A model generated the notes under the pieces. It worked only from the letters and a program-made list of their open reading frames with translations. It had not been told where the DNA came from and made no database searches. Made by a program: the position numbers and the translations under genes. Shown piece after piece: positions 1 to 5,753 of a DNA stretch of 5,846 bases (within the stretch, counting starts at the first letter, position 1; each line of letters starts with the position of its first letter). The DNA lies in the NCBI GenBank assembly GCA_029865445.1, contig JAOUGY010000245.1:1-5846 (forward strand), read 5' to 3'. This stretch comes from Acidimicrobiia bacterium. GTDB taxonomy: Bacteria; Actinomycetota; Acidimicrobiia; Spongiisociales; ZC4RG35.

Positions 1-366
1 AGGATGCTCGATCCGACCCAGCCCGGTGATCAGCGCCATGGCGTCGAAGAAATCACCGGGATCCTCGGCATCACCGCCGACGACGAATGCCCGGGTGATC
101 CCGGCGCCGGCGAGTCGGCGGACGTTCTCCTCCAGCTCGGCCTGCGTCTTCGTCAGCCGTGCCGACAGGTGAGGGATGACCCGATAGCCGCGATCGGCGA
201 GTTGCTCGGAGAGTTCGACGGTCGCCTCCATGCCCTTGGCGGGGGAGGCCGTCACCGACACGATTGCGCCTGGTGGCAGGTCGAGGGCCTTCTCGAAGGC
301 ATTCTTCATCGGGATGATCTCGAAGACCGCCCCATCGAGGAGGACGTCGGATCCAGAGATGTTCAT
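1..366 (-). CDS. Methylenetetrahydrofolate reductase-like protein, N-terminal part (cut by window edge)
   Basis: I translated this frame by hand: it opens with ATG at 366 and stays open for 122 codons to the window edge, so the C-terminal part is missing. The protein resembles the N-terminal half of the MetF/MTHFR TIM barrel, which interconverts 5,10-methylene-THF and 5-methyl-THF using FAD. FEIIPMK at residues 15-21 has the Glu that matches the catalytic Glu of the MetF FEFFPP-type motif. SVTASPAKG (37-45) and VIPHLSAR (63-70) match the next strands, and FVVGGDA (94-100) carries the Asp expected at the MetF LRGD position. A strong GAGGAGA site lies 6 bases before the ATG and overlaps the mttB-type stop. 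In a methyl-catabolic operon the likely direction is oxidation of methyl-THF; that is inference. It appears to be one of the divergent, shorter-motif MTHFR homologues, so NAD(P)H dependence is not established. Confidence 0.8.
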   Translation of the reverse strand, partial: MNISGSDVLLDGAVFEIIPMKNAFEKALDLPPGAIVSVTASPAKGMEATVELSEQLADRGYRVIPHLSARLTKTQAELEENVRRLAGAGITRAFVVGGDAEDPGDFFDAMALITGLGRIEHP

Positions 367-372
367 GGGTTG

Positions 373-379
373 TCTCCTC
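373..379 (-). promoter_or_regulatory. Ribosome binding site of the MTHFR-like gene
   Basis: The minus strand reads GAGGAGA, followed by a 6-base spacer and ATG at 366. The site overlaps the TGA stop (380-378) of the upstream methyltransferase gene, so terminating ribosomes sit directly on it. It fixes the start of the reading frame that leaves the window. Confidence 0.75.
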
Positions 380-1907
380 AGGTGTTCGAGTCCGGGAACG
401 CAGCCTTGCGGGCGGCAATCCATTCGGTGAGCGCTTCGTCGATGGACGGGTCGAGCGGGGGCGGCTCGTACTCGGCGAGGAGTTGTTTCCACTTGGCGGT
501 TGCCCGGGCCGTGGCATCGAGTGAACCCTCCGCCTCCCATTGCTCGAAGCTGTTGTTGTCGGACATGGACGAACGCCAGAACGCCGTCTCGAAGTTGGCG
601 AGCGTGTGGGCGGTGCCGAGGTAATGCTGGCCCGGCCCCGTCTCGAGCATCGATTCGAGAGCGAGCCCGTTGTCGGTCAGGTCGACGCCTGCGACGTACT
701 GGCCTGCCATGGACGCCTGGTCGGCGTCGAGGATGAACTTCTCGTAGCCCATGGCCAGGCCGCCTTCCAGCCAACCGGCCGTGTGCAGATTGAAGTTCAC
801 TCCGGCCTGCATGGTGGCCATGAAGCTGATCGCGCTCTCGTAGGCGGCCTGATAGTCGGGGATCTTCGACGCCGTGAAGTTCCCGCCCGACCGGAATGGG
901 ACGCCCAGCCGGCGGGCGAGAGCGGCCACCACGAACAGAACCATCTGAGGTTCGGGAGTGCCGAAGGTCGGGGCGCCCGATTGCATCGACATCGACGACG
1001 CAAACGACCCGAAGATCACCGGGGCCCCCGGCCGGACGATCTGGCAGAAGGCCATCCCGGCCATGGCTTCCGCGAGCGTCTGGGTCGCCGCCGCAGCCAC
1101 CGTCACCGGAGCCATCGCCCCGGCCAGGATGAAGGGCGTGACGAGGACCGCCTGGTTGTTCTCGGCGTATACCTTCGCCGACCCCAGCATTGCGTGGTCC
1201 CACGACATGGGTGAGTTGGAGTTGGCGAGGCCGAGAACCACGGTGTTGTCGGCGACAAAATCCTCGCCGAAGGCGATCTTGCACAGCTCCACCGTGTCCT
1301 GGGCGCGATCGGGGTGGGTCACGGATCCCATGAACGCCTTGTCGGTGTACTTGAGATGGCTGTACACCATGTCGAGATGGCGTTTGTTGACGGGTAGATC
1401 CACCGGTTCGCACACGGTGCCGCCGCCGTGATGGATGGACGGCGTCATGTAGGTGAGCTTCACGAAGTTTCGAAAGTCCTCGATCGTGGCGTATCGGCGA
1501 CCATTCTCCATGTCGTGAACGAATGGTGACCCGTAGGCGGGGACCAGCACCATGTGCGGATCGCCGATCACCACGCTCTTCGTCGGATTCCGGGCGTGCT
1601 GGGTGAACTGGGCAGGAGCGCTCCGGGTGATCAGCTCGCGGCACAAGCCCTTGGGGAACCGGACCCTCGTCCCGTCGACGTCTGCCCCGGCATCCCGGTA
1701 GATGTCGATGGCCTCCGGATAGTTGACGATCTCGATCCCCACCTGTTCGAGCAAGACCTCGGCATTGTGCTCGATGATTTCCAGTCCCTCGGCCGAGACG
1801 ATCTCCACGGGAGCGAGTCGTCGCGTGAGGTATGGCACGGCCTCCATGGCGCGCGCAGTGCGGGCCGCCTGGCGGCTGGTTCGTCCACGGCGTCCTGAGT
1901 CGGTCAT
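378..1907 (-). CDS. MttB-superfamily (trimethylamine methyltransferase-like) corrinoid methyltransferase, non-pyrrolysine
   Basis: This 509-residue protein fits the MttB family in length and motifs. Members move a methyl group from trimethylamine or, in non-pyrrolysine members such as MtgB (glycine betaine), MtpB (proline betaine) and MtcB (carnitine), from a quaternary amine to a Co(I) corrinoid protein. Family-like blocks are SIHHGGGTVCEP (157-168), GLANSNSPMSWDHAML (226-241), VTPFILAGAMAPVT (256-269) and SMQSGAPTFGTPEP (307-320). The frame has no internal stop, hence no amber pyrrolysine codon. Residues 1-31 are rich in Arg, Ala and Ser and look like a flexible lead-in before the fold. ATG at 1907 is chosen because AAAGGA lies 6 bases upstream and the first bases overlap the activase stop as ATGA; the longer open frame upstream lies inside the activase gene. 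The substrate cannot be read from sequence: a quaternary or tertiary amine is likely, but not trimethylamine itself by the pyrrolysine route. Confidence 0.9.
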   Translation of the reverse strand: MTDSGRRGRTSRQAARTARAMEAVPYLTRRLAPVEIVSAEGLEIIEHNAEVLLEQVGIEIVNYPEAIDIYRDAGADVDGTRVRFPKGLCRELITRSAPAQFTQHARNPTKSVVIGDPHMVLVPAYGSPFVHDMENGRRYATIEDFRNFVKLTYMTPSIHHGGGTVCEPVDLPVNKRHLDMVYSHLKYTDKAFMGSVTHPDRAQDTVELCKIAFGEDFVADNTVVLGLANSNSPMSWDHAMLGSAKVYAENNQAVLVTPFILAGAMAPVTVAAAATQTLAEAMAGMAFCQIVRPGAPVIFGSFASSMSMQSGAPTFGTPEPQMVLFVVAALARRLGVPFRSGGNFTASKIPDYQAAYESAISFMATMQAGVNFNLHTAGWLEGGLAMGYEKFILDADQASMAGQYVAGVDLTDNGLALESMLETGPGQHYLGTAHTLANFETAFWRSSMSDNNSFEQWEAEGSLDATARATAKWKQLLAEYEPPPLDPSIDEALTEWIAARKAAFPDSNT

Positions 1908-3874
1908 GCGGGTTCCTTTCTCGATCGCCGACGGACGCGCTCCGATTGGCGGGGCTCCGGGAGGTCGACGGTGGCTGCGAGGTGCGGGTAGGGGTGGGTG
2001 GAGTTGGGGAATCCCATGGCCGCGACGAACTCGTCCTGGAACGAGGCCTCGGTGGCAGTTTCGATCTTCTCGATGGTCTCGGCGACGGTCTCGATCTCGT
2101 CCCGGGCCGCCCCCGACAGGAGGGCCATCATCGCACCGAGCCCGGCGGCGTTGCCGGCTGCCGTCACTCGGTCGAGTCTGCAGTCGGGAATCATCCCCAA
2201 CACCGCGGCGTGGACCGGATCGATGTGACTGCCGAAGGCGCCCGCCAGTCGAATCTCGTCGACATCGGTCACTCCGAGATGGGTCATGAGCAGCCGGCAA
2301 CCGGCCTGAAGCGCCGCCTTGGCGAGTTGAATGGCCCGCACGTCGGTCTGAGTCACTCGGATCGGCGGGTCATCGGTGAGGATGTAGGAGGAGGTCCGTC
2401 CGGCGGCTTCGATCCGCGGGTGGTCCCGATCGGCAATCACACCGTCAGTGGTGAGGATCCCCGCCAGATACATCTCGGCCACGACTTCGATGATCCCGGA
2501 CCCGCAGATGCCCGTGATCGACAATTTCGAAATCGACTGGGCGAACCCGGGTTCATCGGACCACAATTCGGAACCGATGACCTTGAACCGGGGTTCTAGC
2601 GTGTTCCGATCGATGCGGACGCGTTCGATGGCTCCTGGCGCCGCCCTCTGCCCGCCCGAGATCTCTGCGCCTTCGAAGGCGGGTCCGGTGGGGGAGGAGG
2701 CGGCGAGCAGCCGGTGTCGATTCCCGAGAACGATCTCGGCGTTCGTGCCCACGTCGACGAGCAGCTGCACGGCGTCACTTCGGTGTGGTCCTTCGGCGAG
2801 GATCGCACCGGCGGCGTCGGCTCCCACGTGGCCTGCGATGCAGGGGAGGAGGTACACGCGGGCGGCGTCCTTCAGATCCAGGTCGAGATCCCTGGCCCGC
2901 CTCGACACCGGCCCGGTGGTGGCGAGCGCAAAGGGCGCCGTCCCCAGTTCGCGGGGATCGATGCCCAGGACGAGGTGATGCATGATCGGGTTCCCGACCA
3001 GCGTCACCTCCAAGATCGTGTCTCGGCTCACGTCCGCGGCTTCGCAGAGATCGCCGATCATGATGTCGAGCGCCCGGCGGATCTCAGACGTGAGGCGGTC
3101 GGCTCCGCCCTCGTTCATCATCACGTAGGACACGCGCGACATCACGTCCTCGCCGAAAGCGATCTGTGGGTTCATGGCGCCTTCCGAGGCGAGAACGGCG
3201 CCGGAAGTCAGCTCGCACAGGTGTCCGGCGACGGTCGTCGACCCCACGTCGAAAGCCACTCCGTAGACCGCATCCCGGAAACCGGGCCAGACGGCGACGA
3301 GCTCCGTTCCTCCCCGGACGGCAGCGGTGACCTTCCAAGCCGACTTTCGCAGGGCGGCCTGGAGCTCGGGGAGCACGCCCGGGTCGGCCGACAGCCCAGT
3401 GAGGCCCCACTCCGACTCGAGCGCGGACAGGAGTCGTTCCAGATCGCCGGTGGGACTCGACAAGTCTGGTTCGGCAACCTCCACGAAATGGAGGCGGACC
3501 ACCGGATCGACGGGAAGGGTGCGGACGCCGGCGTCCTTGCGGACAACCTGACGGTGGACCTGGCTCTCCGCCGGGACATCGATGACCACGTCGGCGAGCA
3601 CAGACGCCGCGCAGCCGAGACGTCGCCCCTCACCGAGAGGTCGCTTCCCCCGGTAGTCGGTCTCAGTGGAGCCGGGTTGACTGAGGCGGGCAGGATCCGC
3701 CGGTATGTCCGGGTTGGCTCCGACGGCAACCTGGCACCGGCCGCAGATGCCTCGGCCACCGCAGACCGAGTCGAGGTCGACGCCGAGCGTGCGGGCCGCG
3801 TCGAGGACCGTGGTGCCCTCGGCAAACCGCCCGCGGCGGCCCGAGGGCGTGAAGACGACGTCGAAATCGGTCAC
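1904..3874 (-). CDS. RACo/RamA-type corrinoid activation protein ([2Fe-2S] plus ASKHA ATPase)
   Basis: This 656-residue protein couples ATP hydrolysis to reduction of inactive Co(II) corrinoid to Co(I). Residues 1-100 form a plant-type ferredoxin domain with cysteines C38, C44, C47 and C88 (C-x5-C-x2-C, then a distant C), the pattern that binds [2Fe-2S]. The rest is an ASKHA ATPase of the DUF4445 type: FDVGSTT (208-214) and VDVGTNAE (373-380) as phosphate-type loops, SSPTGPAFEGA (393-403), RAAPGAI (410-416), TGICGSGI (454-461) and RLAGAFGSHIDP (542-553). This is the bacterial layout, with an N-terminal [2Fe-2S] domain, unlike archaeal RamA with C-terminal [4Fe-4S] clusters. The start is taken as GTG at 3874, where similarity to the family begins; a second in-frame GTG at 3895 would add seven residues, and neither has a good Shine-Dalgarno site. 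The C-terminal tail is Arg-rich, and its stop overlaps the next gene as ATGA. Confidence 0.9.
   Translation of the reverse strand: MTDFDVVFTPSGRRGRFAEGTTVLDAARTLGVDLDSVCGGRGICGRCQVAVGANPDIPADPARLSQPGSTETDYRGKRPLGEGRRLGCAASVLADVVIDVPAESQVHRQVVRKDAGVRTLPVDPVVRLHFVEVAEPDLSSPTGDLERLLSALESEWGLTGLSADPGVLPELQAALRKSAWKVTAAVRGGTELVAVWPGFRDAVYGVAFDVGSTTVAGHLCELTSGAVLASEGAMNPQIAFGEDVMSRVSYVMMNEGGADRLTSEIRRALDIMIGDLCEAADVSRDTILEVTLVGNPIMHHLVLGIDPRELGTAPFALATTGPVSRRARDLDLDLKDAARVYLLPCIAGHVGADAAGAILAEGPHRSDAVQLLVDVGTNAEIVLGNRHRLLAASSPTGPAFEGAEISGGQRAAPGAIERVRIDRNTLEPRFKVIGSELWSDEPGFAQSISKLSITGICGSGIIEVVAEMYLAGILTTDGVIADRDHPRIEAAGRTSSYILTDDPPIRVTQTDVRAIQLAKAALQAGCRLLMTHLGVTDVDEIRLAGAFGSHIDPVHAAVLGMIPDCRLDRVTAAGNAAGLGAMMALLSGAARDEIETVAETIEKIETATEASFQDEFVAAMGFPNSTHPYPHLAATVDLPEPRQSERVRRRSRKEPA
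1914..1919 (-). promoter_or_regulatory. Ribosome binding site of the MttB-family gene
   Basis: The minus strand carries AAAGGA with a 6-base spacer to ATG at 1907. It lies inside the last codons of the activase gene and decides the start against in-frame codons further upstream. Confidence 0.7.
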
Positions 3875-3897
3875 GGGGCCGCCGCGGGGCCACACAT
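3871..3897 (-). other. Eight-codon mini-ORF bridging the pterin methyltransferase stop and the activase start
   Basis: An ATG at 3897 overlaps the preceding TGA as TGATG and is followed by TGT GGC CCC GCG GCG GCC CCG TGA (MCGPAAAP). Its TGA overlaps the chosen GTG of the activase as GTGA. Both overlaps are typical termination-reinitiation geometries, so it could pass ribosomes from one gene to the next where no Shine-Dalgarno site is visible. It may equally be chance in GC-rich DNA. Confidence 0.3.
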
Positions 3898-4793
3898 CAC
3901 GCCGAACCGCCCCGCCGCCGGTTCTCGCGGCGGCGCCCGGACTCGGCGACCGGCGCCCGATAGGTCTTGATCCACGCCGCGCAGTCCCGGTCGTGTCCGA
4001 GCAGGACATCCGCGGCCATGATCGATTGGCGGATCTCGGTTTCGAGCGGGTTCGTGATCGCCGAGGTCATCCCCGCCGCCATGGCCATCGACAGGAATGC
4101 ACCGTTGATCCCGGCGCGGTTGGGGAGCCCGAAGCTGATGTTCGATGCGCCGCACGTAGTGTTCACGCCGAGTTCGTCACGGAGTCGCCGCACGAGAGCG
4201 AAGACTTGTTTGCCGGCGGATCGCATCGCTCCGATCGGCATCACGAGCGGGTCCACAACTACGTCGGCAGCGGGAATCCCGTGGTCCTGAGCCCGATTGA
4301 CGATCTTCCGGGCCACCTCGAAGCGCACGTCGGGGTCCTCCGAGATCCCGGTCTCGTCGTTGGTGATGGCAACCACCGCCGCACCGTGTCTGGCGACGAG
4401 GGGGAGCACCGACTCCAAGCGGTCTTCTTCGCCGGTCACCGAGTTCACGAGGGCCTTGCCTTCGTAGACGGCGAGTCCGGCCTCCAGCGCGGCAACGATC
4501 GAGGAATCGATGGCGAGGGGCACCTCGACCAGGTTCTGGACGAGTTTGATCGTCTGGGCGAGGATCGCCGGCTCGTCGGCGAGAGGGATCCCGGCATTGA
4601 CGTCGAGCATCTGGGCGCCGGCTGCCACCTGGGCGAGGGCGTCGGATTCGACCCGGCTGAAGTCCCCAGCCTTCATCTCTTCGGCCAAGAGTTTGCGGCC
4701 GGTCGGGTTGATGCGTTCACCGATGGTGACGAACGGACGGTCGAAGCCGATCACCACCTCACGGGTGGCAGAGCTGAGCACGGTATCGGACAT
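3897..4793 (-). CDS. Methyltetrahydrofolate:corrinoid protein methyltransferase (pterin-binding domain)
   Basis: This 298-residue protein has the pterin-binding TIM barrel shared by dihydropteroate synthase, AcsE/MeTr and the MtgA/MtvA-type enzymes. In this setting it should move the methyl group from methylated corrinoid protein to THF. TIGERINPTGRK (23-34) is the family opening motif. LDVNAGIP (63-70), AIDSS (94-98), LVNSVTGE (115-122), VVVDPLVMPIG (178-188) and CGASNISFGLPNR (214-226) follow in the expected order. D64, N66, D96, N117 and D181 are candidate pterin ligands, and N218 is at the place where AcsE has the Asn that contacts N5. The start at 4793 is supported by GAGGAG 7 bases upstream; an in-frame ATG at 4844 would overlap the preceding gene by 35 bases and adds an unlike sequence. 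The last dozen residues are Arg-rich and outside the fold. Size suits a stand-alone MeTr rather than a MetH domain. Confidence 0.9.
   Translation of the reverse strand: MSDTVLSSATREVVIGFDRPFVTIGERINPTGRKLLAEEMKAGDFSRVESDALAQVAAGAQMLDVNAGIPLADEPAILAQTIKLVQNLVEVPLAIDSSIVAALEAGLAVYEGKALVNSVTGEEDRLESVLPLVARHGAAVVAITNDETGISEDPDVRFEVARKIVNRAQDHGIPAADVVVDPLVMPIGAMRSAGKQVFALVRRLRDELGVNTTCGASNISFGLPNRAGINGAFLSMAMAAGMTSAITNPLETEIRQSIMAADVLLGHDRDCAAWIKTYRAPVAESGRRRENRRRGGSA
3913..3935 (-). repeat. GC-only inverted repeat at the 3' end of the pterin methyltransferase gene
   Basis: An 8-bp perfect stem (3913-3920 with 3928-3935) of G:C pairs encloses a 7-base loop. On the mRNA it lies just before the methyltransferase stop codon and about 40 bases before the activase start. 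No T run follows it, so it is not a normal intrinsic terminator. It encodes part of the Arg-rich tail, so codon composition alone may explain it. Confidence 0.35.
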
Positions 4794-4800
4794 GTTGTGG

Positions 4801-4806
4801 CTCCTC
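4801..4806 (-). promoter_or_regulatory. Ribosome binding site of the pterin methyltransferase gene
   Basis: The minus strand reads GAGGAG, with 7 bases to ATG at 4793. It lies three bases past the stop of the small upstream gene. It decides the start in favour of 4793 over the in-frame ATG at 4844. Confidence 0.75.
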
Positions 4807-4809
4807 GTG

Positions 4810-5124
4810 TCAGGGTTTGAGCCCGCCGTTGTCCCAGAGGGCACTCAGCAGGTCCTGGGTGAAGATGGCTTCGAGACGCGCCGCCTCGGCCGCGACTTCG
4901 GCTTCGAGATCGGGGCCGCAGGGTCGGGACTCCCTCCGCCATTCGGTGAGGTAGTCATCGGTACCGAAGAGTCCGGCGGCCATGGCTGCCCGGTCGATGG
5001 CCACCTGAAATCGGGCCGAGAGTTCCCGGCGCGCGGTGTCGCGGCCGAGTTTGGCCGTCACCTGGGCGGGAATCTCACGCCAGGAGATGACGGTGAGGAT
5101 CGGGGTGGCGGATGAGCGACTCAT
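4810..5124 (-). CDS. Small conserved protein of the PF13769 'virulence factor' type, function unknown
   Basis: This 104-residue soluble protein matches my recollection of the small family labelled 'virulence factor' in databases. The recognisable core is ITVISWREIPAQV-like (W15, R16, E17, I18, P19, A20, Q21, V22), then ARRELSARFQ (31-40), VAIDRAAM (41-48) and YLTEWRR (58-64). The C-terminal 35 residues are predicted helical, acidic and Ala-rich. There is no signal peptide or membrane segment and only one Cys (C69). Its ATG overlaps the DUF1638 stop as ATGA and has no Shine-Dalgarno site of its own, so translation is probably coupled to DUF1638. A longer open frame starting at 5337 lies inside the DUF1638 gene and is not credible. 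Nothing here suggests virulence: the neighbours are all corrinoid methyl-transfer genes, which implies an accessory role (chaperone, adaptor or carrier maturation). That role is inference. Confidence 0.8.
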   Translation of the reverse strand: MSRSSATPILTVISWREIPAQVTAKLGRDTARRELSARFQVAIDRAAMAAGLFGTDDYLTEWRRESRPCGPDLEAEVAAEAARLEAIFTQDLLSALWDNGGLKP

Positions 5125-5750
5125 GCGACGCGGCGGGTGATCGAGACGATCGTGGACTCGAGATCGCCGAAGCCCACGTGGTGGTGCTCGAATGCGAGGC
5201 CCAGCCGTTCGGCGGCCTCCCTCCCGGCCTCCACGAGCGCCGGATCGACCGTCTGGCTCACGTAGGCGAGTTTGCGGTAGTTCCCGAAGTAGAGCGGCAA
5301 GAGTTCGGGATGGCGATCGATACCGAGTCCCCGCCACACCAGCCTGTCGAAATGCCGGGCGAGATAGTCGGTGAGGTAGAAGGTGCCGATCTCCTCGGCA
5401 CGGAGCGCCCGGTAGGTGTCGAGGGCGAAGAACTCGTAACAGTGGTCTCCGGGGAGACGCTCGGCGCCGTGACGTTCGAGCACGGTGTCGAGTCGGCCAC
5501 CGGTGCCGCAGTCACCATATGCCACGAACATCGTGCCGTACGACCCCGCGGCCTTGGTCAGCCGTTCCGCCACGAGGTCGGGGATCTGCTCGGGCCGGTT
5601 GTGGAGTTTGGCGGGCAAGTACTCGATCGTGATGGCGTCGATCTGGTTGAGCGCCACGATCGAGGTCAGTTCGCGAGCGAGGGCGCCGCATGCAAGGACG
5701 TACACGGACCCGTCGGCTGTACTGATGGTCGACGGTTCGGCGCCGGCCAT
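5121..5750 (-). CDS. DUF1638 protein, likely accessory to corrinoid methyl transfer
   Basis: This 209-residue soluble protein shows the pattern I know as DUF1638: VLACGALARE (18-27), LPAKLHNRPEQI (45-56), VAYGDCGTGG (76-85), DHCYEFF (102-108), then FYLTDYLARHFD, a LYFGNYRKL block and a C-terminal hydrophobic strand/helix region. Length is close to what I expect for the family. Residues C21, H50, C81, H103 and C104 fall inside the most conserved blocks and could form a metal or cofactor site; that is inference. DUF1638 genes are known to me near methylamine methyltransferase and corrinoid genes in methanogens and bacteria, but no reaction is established. ATG at 5750 follows the corrinoid gene stop by three bases, with GGAGAA 9 bases upstream. 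Its 3' end overlaps the next gene by 4 bases. Confidence 0.85.
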   Translation of the reverse strand: MAGAEPSTISTADGSVYVLACGALARELTSIVALNQIDAITIEYLPAKLHNRPEQIPDLVAERLTKAAGSYGTMFVAYGDCGTGGRLDTVLERHGAERLPGDHCYEFFALDTYRALRAEEIGTFYLTDYLARHFDRLVWRGLGIDRHPELLPLYFGNYRKLAYVSQTVDPALVEAGREAAERLGLAFEHHHVGFGDLESTIVSITRRVA

Positions 5751-5753
5751 CGG

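Noticed and set aside
4..624. 206-codon plus-strand frame at the left edge
   Set aside because: It is antisense to the MTHFR-like gene and the 3' end of the MttB-family gene, both of which have strong family motifs.
378..1907. Pyrrolysine-containing MttB
   Set aside because: No in-frame TAG is present across the full-length frame, and nothing from a pyrrolysine system is visible in the window.
378..2300. 640-residue N-terminally extended form of the MttB-family protein
   Set aside because: The extra 131 residues are Arg-rich translation of the activase gene in another frame. The ATG at 1907 with a good ribosome site and family-length product is the better start.
2714..3970. 418-codon open frame on the plus strand
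   Set aside because: It lies wholly antisense to the activase, whose motifs are clear. The translation is low-complexity (rich in Arg, Gly, Asp, His) and matches no family, as expected for a shadow frame in GC-rich DNA.
1904..4009. 701-residue form of the activase starting at 4009
   Set aside because: The extra residues overlap the pterin methyltransferase coding region and are low-complexity Arg/Gly/Pro. Family similarity starts at VTDFDVVF from the GTG at 3874.
3897..4793. Dihydropteroate synthase or a MetH fragment
   Set aside because: The fold is shared, but the opening TIGERINPTGRK, the SNISFGLPNR block and the corrinoid/activase neighbours point to a stand-alone MeTr.
3705..4820. 371-codon open frame on the plus strand
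   Set aside because: It is antisense to the pterin methyltransferase and the activase N-terminus. It has no ribosome site and no recognisable domain.
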